Shown here: in pieces, positions 1-5,370 of the stretch
Numbering within the stretch: position 1 is the first letter of the stretch
How the letters are laid out: the number at the start of each line of letters is the position of its first letter
Source: Candidatus Adiutrix sp.
GTDB lineage: Bacteria > Desulfobacterota > Desulfarculia > Adiutricales > Adiutricaceae
Direction: 5' to 3'
Assembly (NCBI GenBank): GCA_031285975.1
Contig: JAITVE010000056.1
Coordinates: 1-6,497, forward strand
DNA length: 6,497 nt
Program-made: the position numbers and the translations under genes
The notes under the pieces: generated by a model
Seen by the model: the letters and a program-made list of their open reading frames with translations, nothing else
Database searches by the model: none
Told to the model about the DNA's origin: nothing

Positions 1-27
1 AACATTATTCCGCTGAACATTTAAGCG

Positions 28-48
28 TTGCGGGGCTTGGCCCCGCAA
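28..48. other. GC-rich hairpin, possible end of an upstream transcript
   Basis: A perfect 9-bp stem, TTGCGGGGC (28-36) paired with GCCCCGCAA (40-48), closes on a 3-nt loop. No run of T follows on either strand, so it is not a classical intrinsic terminator. Its place before a strong promoter suggests it ends transcription coming from the left of the window, but that gene is not visible. Confidence 0.4.
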
Positions 49-67
49 TGCGGAAAAACACGTAAAC

Positions 68-107
68 CACGTTGCCGCCAAATACATTCGGATTTGGCGG
101 CAACGTG
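68..107. promoter_or_regulatory. Large dyad abutting the -35 box (operator or terminator stem)
   Basis: Two perfect 16-nt arms, CACGTTGCCGCCAAAT (68-83) and ATTTGGCGGCAACGTG (92-107), are separated by 8 nt. The right arm ends exactly one base before the TTGACA -35 hexamer at 108. As RNA it would form a stable stem for a transcript entering from the left. As DNA it is a 40-bp dyad placed where a repressor or activator could act on the promoter. No T-run follows on the plus strand; the minus strand has a short T-rich stretch after a few bases. The sequence does not decide between operator and terminator. Confidence 0.5.
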
Positions 108-137
108 TTGACAGGCCTAAAAATCTTGTGGTATAAA
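108..137 (+). promoter_or_regulatory. Sigma70-type promoter for the NlpC/P60-LysM lipoprotein gene
   Basis: A perfect -35 hexamer TTGACA (108-113) is followed by an 18-nt spacer and a -10 hexamer TATAAA (132-137), one mismatch from consensus. Transcription would start near 143-146, giving a leader of roughly 100 nt before the ATG at 243. This is among the strongest-looking promoters in the window, which suggests steady and fairly high expression. Confidence 0.75.
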
Positions 138-161
138 AGACAGCATAGATATTTACGGTCG

Positions 162-208
162 CGGTGAAAACCGGGGCCCTGTTGACGAATCAACGGCGTT
201 GGCCCCGG
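162..208 (+). promoter_or_regulatory. Structured 5' leader with alternative hairpins
   Basis: The predicted leader holds an 8-bp GC stem, CCGGGGCC (171-178) with GGCCCCGG (201-208), enclosing a smaller stem GTTGA/TCAAC (181-185/190-194) with a CGAA loop. A second small stem, CGGT/ACCG (162-165/170-173) with a GAAA tetraloop, shares bases 171-173 with the large stem, so both cannot form fully together. The structure ends about 25 nt before the Shine-Dalgarno site. It may stabilise the 5' end of the mRNA or tune translation. No known riboswitch class was recognised. Confidence 0.4.
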
Positions 209-242
209 CCGCGCCCGGTATAGAGATATTTAAGGAGAACAG

Positions 243-1595
243 ATGAGAGACTCCCAAGGGGCCCGCGCCCGGCTGAGCAACCTTCTCGTCCTTCCATTGC
301 TGATAATGGGTTTTGTTCTGGCTGGCTGCGCGTCTTCCAAGTCAGCGGCCCCAGCGCCCGCTCCCCCGACGGCGGTCGCGCCGGAAGAATTGCAAAAACC
401 TTCCCCCAACAATATTTTGAAGACGGCCTTTTCCCAGGTCGGCACCCCCTACCGTTACGGCGGCGCGTCCCCGACCACCGGCTTTGATTGCAGCGGCTTT
501 GTCAAATGGGTGTATGGGCAGTACGACATCCGGCTGCCCCGCTCCAGCGGCGACATGATCACTGCCGGTCAGGTGGTGGATCGCCGGGAGTTGAAGCCGG
601 GCGACCTGGTTTTTTTCGGCCGCCGCAAACGCATCACCCACGTGGGCATTTACACCGGCGACGACAAATTCATCCACAGCCCCCGCACCGGGAAAAGCAT
701 TGAGGAAAGCCCGCTGGCCGCCAGGGCTCGCGGCGAATATTTCGTCGGGGCCCGCCGCATTCTGCCCCAGGTGGATGTGGATGCGATTGACGATGAGTTG
801 AAGCAGATGTGGATAGCCCAGGCCGGACAGCCTGAGGACGCGCCCGCCGCGCTCACCCCGGCGGGGCCCTCCGCCGCCATCGCGCTGACCCAGTGGATGG
901 GCCTGGTTCCGCCGCCGCCGCCCGCTTCGGGCGCGGCTGAAGCCGGTTCCCCCGCCACTCTCGCGCACGTGATGCAGACTGCCGTCATCCCCACACTGCA
1001 AACTGCCGCCATCGCGCCCGCCGCCCCGGCGGATGTTCAAACCGCTGAAGCGCAACCCGCTGTAGCCGCTGCCCCGGCCCAAACGGCCGCCAAAGCGGCC
1101 ACCGCGAAAAAGCACCGGGTGGCCTCCGGCGACACCCTCTATGGGGTGGCCCGGAAGTATAAAGTGAGCGGCGCGGCTCTGGTCAAGGCGAATAAAATGT
1201 CCAGCGAGAAGGCGGTATTGCGGATTGGGCAGATGTTGATCATCCCGGCCCAGGCGAGCGCGCCGACTCCAGTTCAGGTCGCCAATAAACCGGCTCCGGC
1301 TCAAGCCACGGTTCCGGCTGAAAAACAGCCGTCTGCTGGCCAGGCGCAGACCGCCCCGTCCGCGTCGGCGGAACAGGCGCAGGTTGCGGATAATGCCGCC
1401 CAGAAGCCCGCTCCCAAAACCGCCCCGGCCACCGCGCAAAAGAGCCGCCAGCACAAAGTGGCTTCCGGCGATACCCTGTACGATTTGGCCCGGAAATACG
1501 GCACCAGCACCGAGGCCCTGGCCAAAGCCAACAAGCTGGATACCAGCAAGAAGAATCTGCTCAAACTGGGGCAGGTTCTCATCGTGCCGCTCTGA
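243..1595 (+). CDS. NlpC/P60 cell-wall hydrolase lipoprotein with two LysM domains
   Basis: This is a predicted secreted peptidoglycan endopeptidase of 450 residues. A hydrophobic signal ends in a lipobox (LAGC, acylated Cys29). Residue +2 is Ala, not Asp, which fits outer-membrane sorting. The NlpC/P60 domain spans about 55-173 and carries the expected catalytic Cys83 (FDCSGF), His133 (THVGIY) and third polar residue His145 (FIH). An Ala/Pro-rich linker leads to LysM1 (about 290-335, ASGDTLYGVARKY), a second Ala/Pro/Gln linker, and LysM2 (about 404-450), which ends the protein. NlpC/P60 enzymes usually cut stem-peptide bonds and LysM binds the glycan, so the likely job is cell-wall remodelling at the envelope. 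The ATG at 243 is supported by AAGGAG (232-237) five bases upstream and by the signal peptide directly after it. It appears monocistronic. The exact bond cleaved cannot be told from sequence. Confidence 0.93.
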   Translation: MRDSQGARARLSNLLVLPLLIMGFVLAGCASSKSAAPAPAPPTAVAPEELQKPSPNNILKTAFSQVGTPYRYGGASPTTGFDCSGFVKWVYGQYDIRLPRSSGDMITAGQVVDRRELKPGDLVFFGRRKRITHVGIYTGDDKFIHSPRTGKSIEESPLAARARGEYFVGARRILPQVDVDAIDDELKQMWIAQAGQPEDAPAALTPAGPSAAIALTQWMGLVPPPPPASGAAEAGSPATLAHVMQTAVIPTLQTAAIAPAAPADVQTAEAQPAVAAAPAQTAAKAATAKKHRVASGDTLYGVARKYKVSGAALVKANKMSSEKAVLRIGQMLIIPAQASAPTPVQVANKPAPAQATVPAEKQPSAGQAQTAPSASAEQAQVADNAAQKPAPKTAPATAQKSRQHKVASGDTLYDLARKYGTSTEALAKANKLDTSKKNLLKLGQVLIVPL

Positions 1596-1657
1596 TTGTA
1601 GCGCTCTGAATCACGGAAAATTTTTGCTCCGCCGCCCAGAGATGGAGTCCCATAACA

Positions 1658-1696
1658 GGCAACGCCCTCACATGCCAAGCATGTGAGGGCGTTGCC
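1658..1696. terminator. Perfect 18-bp hairpin between convergent genes, probable bidirectional transcript end
   Basis: The arms GGCAACGCCCTCACATGC (1658-1675) and GCATGTGAGGGCGTTGCC (1679-1696) are perfect complements around a 3-nt CAA loop. The hairpin lies 63 bp after the lipoprotein stop and about 110 bp beyond the stop of the convergent HAD-CoaE gene, where a shared terminator is expected. No T-run follows on either strand, so termination would be atypical; it may instead protect mRNA 3' ends. The rest of 1596-1804 shows no gene. Confidence 0.5.
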
Positions 1697-1804
1697 GCAG
1701 GAATAACGGGCAGGGAGGGTGTTCAATCTATATTCGGCCCTATGCGCTATATTTTTGGGCTTGCCGCTGATTTTTCATTGATTTGGCCAATAAAACAAGG
1801 CCGG

Positions 1805-3190
1805 TCAGCCCCCAAGCGCCTTCCAGATAGCGTCCACCTGGCGGGCAGTGTCCTCCCGGGAGCCGCTGTTGTTGATGACGTAGGAGGATCCCATCACTTT
1901 GGGCGGGGCGGGCCATTGGGCGGCCAGGATGTTTTCCGCTGCGACGCGGTCAAGCTCGGGGTTGCGGGCCAAAAGGCGGGTGAGCTGCGTTTCGGGGTCG
2001 GCGAAGACGAGGACAATGGGGGAGAAAAAGCGTTCCAGCCCGCCTTCAAAGAGGAGCGGCAGGCTGACGACCACTGCGGCTTTGCCGTCCATCGCCGCTA
2101 AATCTTCACCCATCAACTCCCAGGCGCGGGGGTGGATGATGGCCTCAAGCTTCTGTTTCAACTCCGGGTCGCTGAAAATGGCCCGGCTGATTTTGGGGCG
2201 GTCGAGGTCGCCGTCGGCTTTGAGGATGCCGGGGCCGAAGAGGGCCACGGTCTCGTCAAAGCCGGGGCTGCCGGGGGCCACGGCCCGGCGGGCCAGGATG
2301 TCGAAATCAATGTGCCCGGCTCCGCGCGCCACCAGCATCTCGGCCACTGTGGATTTGCCCGAGGCAATGCCGCCGGTCAGGGCCAGGCGCAGGCGGCCCG
2401 GCGCGGAAACGAGGCGGTCGGTGATGTCGGGCCGCTGGGTCACCCAGGCGACCGGTTCGGCCACCAGGCGGCCCAGTTCCAGTTTGCGGGCAAAGCCGCT
2501 CAGGCTGAGGTTTTCGTCGGGCTCGTCTTCCGCTTCCGTGACTATTTCCAGCAGTACGGGCGGCGTTTCAATGACTTCCTCGGCCCCGGCGCTGAACAGT
2601 TCCTTCGGCGGCCGGAAGCCCCAGGCCGCGCCCACCGCGTACATACCGGCGGCCACGGCGGTTTCCATGTCCACATTGCTGTCGCCGAGGTAGAGGCACT
2701 CAGCCGGGGCCACGCCCAGACGCTCGGCAATTTCCAGAGCCCCGGCGGGGTGCGGCTTGGGGGGCACCTCGGGGCGCAGGCCGAAAATTTCCTGGAAAAC
2801 GCCGGGGAAATAATGCTCCACCACGCTCAATGTGTTGGGGTGGGCCTTGTTGGAGAGCACGGCCAGCTTCAGGCCCAGGGCCGCGAGTTCCCTCAGGGTT
2901 TCAGCGACACCGGGGTAAGGCGTGGTTTTGGCCGCCTGGTTGGCGCGGTAGCGTTCCACAAATTTGGTGAAAATGGGCCGCACGTGGGCCGGGATGCGCA
3001 GACCCTCCGGCAGGGCCCGCACCACCAGGGTTTCCAGGCCGTTGCCGACCATGAAGCGGTAGGCGTCGTTGGCGTGTACGGGCAGGCCCTCGTCCCGCAG
3101 CACGCTGTTGAGGCTGTCGGCTATATCCTCCAGGGTGTCCAGGAGGGTGCCGTCCAGGTCGAAGATAACCGCTTTGAAGCGTTGCGTCAT
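1805..3190 (-). CDS. coaE: Fused HAD phosphatase (Gph-like) and dephospho-CoA kinase (CoaE)
   Basis: One 461-residue frame holds two complete enzymes. Residues 1 to about 220 are a HAD hydrolase of the phosphoglycolate phosphatase type: motif I DLDGT (Asp11, Asp13), motif II Ser113-Asn114, motif III Lys145 (KPHP) and motif IV GDSNVD (Asp170, Asp174). After a linker of about 45 residues that is Glu-rich at its start, residues 266-461 are CoaE, which phosphorylates the ribose 3'-OH of dephospho-CoA with ATP in the last step of CoA synthesis. It shows the P-loop GGIASGKST (Lys279), DFD at 295-297 where the family has a DxD, IIHPR, PLLFEGG, an AENILAAQ segment and a VINNSG ending. The ATG at 3190 lies two bases past the ribE stop, implying translational coupling; no strong Shine-Dalgarno site is seen. 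The frame stays open upstream to 3700, but that part overlaps ribE and reads as low-complexity Arg/Gly/Pro sequence, so it was left out. No convincing internal start exists for a separate CoaE. The HAD substrate is unknown; 5-amino-6-ribitylaminouracil phosphate is possible given the operon. Confidence 0.9.
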   Translation of the reverse strand: MTQRFKAVIFDLDGTLLDTLEDIADSLNSVLRDEGLPVHANDAYRFMVGNGLETLVVRALPEGLRIPAHVRPIFTKFVERYRANQAAKTTPYPGVAETLRELAALGLKLAVLSNKAHPNTLSVVEHYFPGVFQEIFGLRPEVPPKPHPAGALEIAERLGVAPAECLYLGDSNVDMETAVAAGMYAVGAAWGFRPPKELFSAGAEEVIETPPVLLEIVTEAEDEPDENLSLSGFARKLELGRLVAEPVAWVTQRPDITDRLVSAPGRLRLALTGGIASGKSTVAEMLVARGAGHIDFDILARRAVAPGSPGFDETVALFGPGILKADGDLDRPKISRAIFSDPELKQKLEAIIHPRAWELMGEDLAAMDGKAAVVVSLPLLFEGGLERFFSPIVLVFADPETQLTRLLARNPELDRVAAENILAAQWPAPPKVMGSSYVINNSGSREDTARQVDAIWKALGG

Positions 3191-3192
3191 GG

Positions 3193-3840
3193 TTAAAACC
3201 CGTGCTTGGCCAGAAATTCCAGGCTCAGTCCTTCGCGCGGGGCGGGCTGGCCCGCGCCCCCGGTCATGAGCCGATGGAGGTATTTGGCGATGAGGTCGGT
3301 CTCCAGGTTCACCGGGTCGCCGGGTCGCAAAAGGCCCAGGGTGGTGACTTCCGAGGTGTGGGGAATGAGGTTGACGGTGAAGGCGTTCTCCCGCACCTCG
3401 TTGACCGTCAGGCTCACGCCGTCTATGCAGATGGAGCCCTTGGGGGCGACAAAAGGCATCAGTTCCGGCTCCGCGCCAAAGGTGTAGACCAGGCTGGCCC
3501 CGGCGCGGGTAACGGACTGCACCGTGCCCAGGCCGTCCACGTGGCCGCTCACTAGGTGGCCGCCCAGGCGGCCGCCCAGGGCCAGGGCCCGTTCCAGGTT
3601 GACTTTTGTGGCCGCGCCCAAGGTGGAGCGGCGCAGGGTTTCGGCTGAGGCGTGGGCCGTGAAGCCCCGCGCCCCCACGGCGGCGGTGACCGTCAGGCAC
3701 ACGCCGGAGACGGCGATGCTCTCCCCCAATTCCAGCGGTGCGCCCCAGTCAAAGCCGGGCACAACAGTCAGTTCCACCTCCGCCCCCTTGGGCGTGCGGC
3801 GGCTGATTTCCCCCATTCCCAATGTCAAACCTGTAAACAA
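3193..3840 (-). CDS. ribE: Riboflavin synthase, alpha subunit
   Basis: This 215-residue protein matches riboflavin synthase, which dismutates two 6,7-dimethyl-8-ribityllumazine molecules into riboflavin and the RibD product. It has the family start MFTGL and two tandem lumazine-binding barrels. The repeat is visible: ESIAVSGVCLTV (40-51) against GSICIDGVSLTV (135-146), and SAETLRRSTLG (65-75) against the IPHTSEVTTLG segment (159-169). GGHLVSGHVD (93-102) and Cys48 are also family features. The length is typical. The start codon is TTG (plus-strand CAA at 3838-3840), fixed by the conserved N-terminus and by AAGGA seven bases upstream; the ATG a little further upstream is out of frame. It follows ribD after 195 bp and precedes the HAD-CoaE gene by 2 bp. 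In some species the same gene is called ribC. Confidence 0.95.
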   Translation of the reverse strand: MFTGLTLGMGEISRRTPKGAEVELTVVPGFDWGAPLELGESIAVSGVCLTVTAAVGARGFTAHASAETLRRSTLGAATKVNLERALALGGRLGGHLVSGHVDGLGTVQSVTRAGASLVYTFGAEPELMPFVAPKGSICIDGVSLTVNEVRENAFTVNLIPHTSEVTTLGLLRPGDPVNLETDLIAKYLHRLMTGGAGQPAPREGLSLEFLAKHGF

Positions 3841-3847
3841 TGACGTA

Positions 3848-3852
3848 TCCTT
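3848..3852 (-). promoter_or_regulatory. Shine-Dalgarno site fixing the TTG start of ribE
   Basis: On the minus strand AAGGA sits 7 nt before the TTG at 3840-3838. Good spacing and the conserved MFTG N-terminus together decide this non-ATG start. Confidence 0.7.
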
Positions 3853-3883
3853 TATTTCTGCACATGACTACCCCATCCCGAGC

Positions 3884-3982
3884 CGTCATTCCGGCGAAAG
3901 CCGGAATCCATTTCCAGTGAAGCAGCTATTTGCCGACAACGTACTTCTCTGGAAATGGATTCCTGCCTCCGCAGGAATGACG
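3884..3982. repeat. Two-hairpin palindromic repeat (REP/MITE-like) between ribD and ribE
   Basis: Two 33-nt arms (3884-3916 and 3950-3982) are inverted copies matching at 29 of 33 positions, separated by 33 nt. Each arm contains its own hairpin: TTCCGGC/GCCGGAA with a GAAA loop on the left, TTCCTGC/GCAGGAA with a CTCC loop on the right. The G/C pair of the left stem is T/A in the right stem, so the change is compensated. The motif CGTCATTCC...GGAATCCA resembles dispersed repeats in many proteobacterial genomes and, in its ATTCC-N10-GGAAT core, neisserial dRS3-type repeats; homology is not shown here. No target-site duplication is obvious. Lying inside the operon transcript, it could affect mRNA stability or ribD/ribE balance. 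Confidence 0.75.
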
Positions 3983-4035
3983 AGGCGGAGGGAGCGTCTT
4001 CGGGGCGATTACGAAAAGATGCCGCGCCCCGCTCT

Positions 4036-5199
4036 TTATTTCTGAAACAGCCGCTCCAAATCAGCCGCCCCGCCGAAGGCCCCCTGGGGGCGCATGACGA
4101 TGTGGATGTCCGGCCCTTTGCGGCCCAGCTTGAGAATCTCGGCTTCGGGAGCGTCGGCCAGTTCGGGACGGCCCAGGCCGCCGATGACCCCCGGCGCTTT
4201 GACTCCGCCGATAAATTTGGGGGCCAGGAAGAGGTGGGCCAAATCCACCACCGGCTCGTCCACCAGGGCCGAGGCGGCCAAAGTCGCGCCAGGCTCGATG
4301 AGGACGCTCTGAAGGCCTTCCCGCCCCAACTCTTCCATGACCCCGCGGATGGAAATCAGCCCGGCGGGCGTGGTGGGGGCCACCAGCACTTTATGGCCCA
4401 GGCCGGTGATTTTGGCCATTTTGGCCTCCGCCGCCCCCTGGGCGCAGACAACCACTGTGGGGCCGCCCAGGGCCGGGTCGAAAATTTTCCGCTTGAGGGG
4501 CAGCTTCAGGCTGGGGTCGAGCACCACCCGCCAGGGCTGGCGGTGCATTTTGCGGCGGCCCCAGGGCCGGGCCGAGAGTTCCGGGTCGTCCTTTTCGGCA
4601 GTGTTGCGACCGACGAGCACCGCGTCCACCCCGGCCCGGATGTGGTGCCCGAAATTGCGGGCCGCCTTGGAGCTTATCCACTGAGACTGGCCCGTGCTCG
4701 TGGCGGTTTTGCCGTCCAGCGAGGCGGCGGTTTTGAGGATGACGAAGGGGGTTTTGGTCAAAATCCACTTGAAAAAGAAGAGGTTCAGGTTAAAACACTC
4801 TTCGGCCAAAAGCCCGCCCTGGGCCTCTATCCCGGCCTCGGCCAGGGTGGAGGCGCCGCCGGAGGCCACGGAGTTCGGGTCAGGCACGCCGTAAAACACC
4901 CGGTCAATGCCCGCCCGGATGATGGCCTCGGTGCAGGGGCTGGTGCGGCCGTAGTGGTTGCAGGGCTCCAGGTTGACGTAGAGGTCGGCCCCTTTGGCTT
5001 TGCGCCCGGCTTCCAACAGCGCGGCGGCTTCGGCGTGGGGCTGGCCGGGGCCGGTGTGCCAGCCTGTGCCCACCACCCGTTTGCCCTTGGCCACCACCGC
5101 GCCCACCATCGGGTTGGGCGAGGCCAGGCCCCAGCCCCGGCGGGCCAGCCGCAGGGCGGTTTTCATGTGTTCGATCTGTTCTTTCGTCCATCCGTTCAT
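4036..5199 (-). CDS. ribD: Bifunctional riboflavin biosynthesis deaminase/reductase RibD
   Basis: RibD (387 residues) deaminates the pyrimidine made from GTP by cyclohydrolase II and then reduces its ribosyl chain with NADPH. The N-terminal cytidine-deaminase-like domain (about 1-145) has SPNPMVGAVV, the zinc and catalytic set His55-Ala-Glu57 (PHAE), and Cys80 and Cys89 in EPCNHYGRTSPC. The C-terminal DHFR-like reductase domain (about 150-372) has KTAASLDGKTA, GQSQWIS, VLVGRNTAEKDDPEL and LAPKFIGG. One oddity is Glu302-Pro303-Gly304 where the family usually has Glu-Gly-Gly near the nucleotide site. The ATG at 5199 follows GGGAG at 6-nt spacing. It is the first gene of the operon, and its length is normal for the two-domain form. 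Cytoplasmic. Confidence 0.95.
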   Translation of the reverse strand: MNGWTKEQIEHMKTALRLARRGWGLASPNPMVGAVVAKGKRVVGTGWHTGPGQPHAEAAALLEAGRKAKGADLYVNLEPCNHYGRTSPCTEAIIRAGIDRVFYGVPDPNSVASGGASTLAEAGIEAQGGLLAEECFNLNLFFFKWILTKTPFVILKTAASLDGKTATSTGQSQWISSKAARNFGHHIRAGVDAVLVGRNTAEKDDPELSARPWGRRKMHRQPWRVVLDPSLKLPLKRKIFDPALGGPTVVVCAQGAAEAKMAKITGLGHKVLVAPTTPAGLISIRGVMEELGREGLQSVLIEPGATLAASALVDEPVVDLAHLFLAPKFIGGVKAPGVIGGLGRPELADAPEAEILKLGRKGPDIHIVMRPQGAFGGAADLERLFQK

Positions 5200-5266
5200 G
5201 GGGCTCTCCCGGTTTTAAAGTGCAAGCGCGGGCTTGATTGAACACGAAATATCTCAATGTACTTGT

Positions 5267-5295
5267 ATCATACACGACCTGGAGGGCGGAGTCAA
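5267..5295 (-). promoter_or_regulatory. Promoter of the ribD-ribE-HAD/CoaE operon
   Basis: On the minus strand TTGACT (5295-5290) and TATGAT (5272-5267) are spaced by exactly 17 nt, each one mismatch from consensus. Transcription would start near 5260, leaving a leader of about 60 nt before ribD. That leader has only a small CAAGC/GCTTG hairpin (5223-5227/5232-5236). It is too short for a typical FMN riboswitch, and the conserved RFN segments were not seen. Confidence 0.65.
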
Positions 5296-5301
5296 AAATA
5301 A

Positions 5302-5307
5302 GATAAT
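5302..5307 (+). promoter_or_regulatory. Possible -10 element for the rpn-family gene
   Basis: GATAAT matches the -10 consensus at five of six positions and would place the transcript start near 5314, about 57 nt before the ATG at 5371. No good -35 hexamer is seen at the right distance, and the site overlaps the upstream side of the divergent ribD promoter. Weak call. Confidence 0.25.
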
Positions 5308-5370
5308 CACCCGTGTACGCGCCATATTGCAATGCGCTCGGAAATATGACAGAATATATGAGGTAGGAGC

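Noticed and set aside
342..1454. 370-codon minus-strand open frame opposite the lipoprotein gene
   Set aside because: Arg/Gly-rich shadow of Ala/Pro codons in the real gene.
1740..1804. Intrinsic terminator directly after the HAD-CoaE stop on the minus strand
   Set aside because: Only a 4-bp GGCC/GGCC match is present before A/T-rich sequence; too weak to call.
2430..2445. Separate coaE start at the in-frame GTG of residue 250
   Set aside because: No purine-rich ribosome binding site precedes it and the frame is continuous, so the fusion reading is simpler.
2132..3196. 354-codon plus-strand open frame opposite the HAD-CoaE gene
   Set aside because: Antisense shadow of a well-supported gene; no domain, and no good start site.
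3191..3700. Upstream extension of the HAD-CoaE frame by 170 codons
   Set aside because: It overlaps ribE almost entirely and reads as Arg/Gly/Pro-rich noise; the HAD domain begins properly at the ATG at 3190.
3884..3982. CRISPR-like array
   Set aside because: There are only two copies, in inverted orientation, with a single spacer; this is a palindromic repeat and not an array.
3955..5241. 428-codon plus-strand open frame opposite ribD
   Set aside because: Its translation is low-complexity Gly/His/Arg/Pro sequence with no recognisable domain and it mirrors the high-GC codons of ribD, which has clear motifs.
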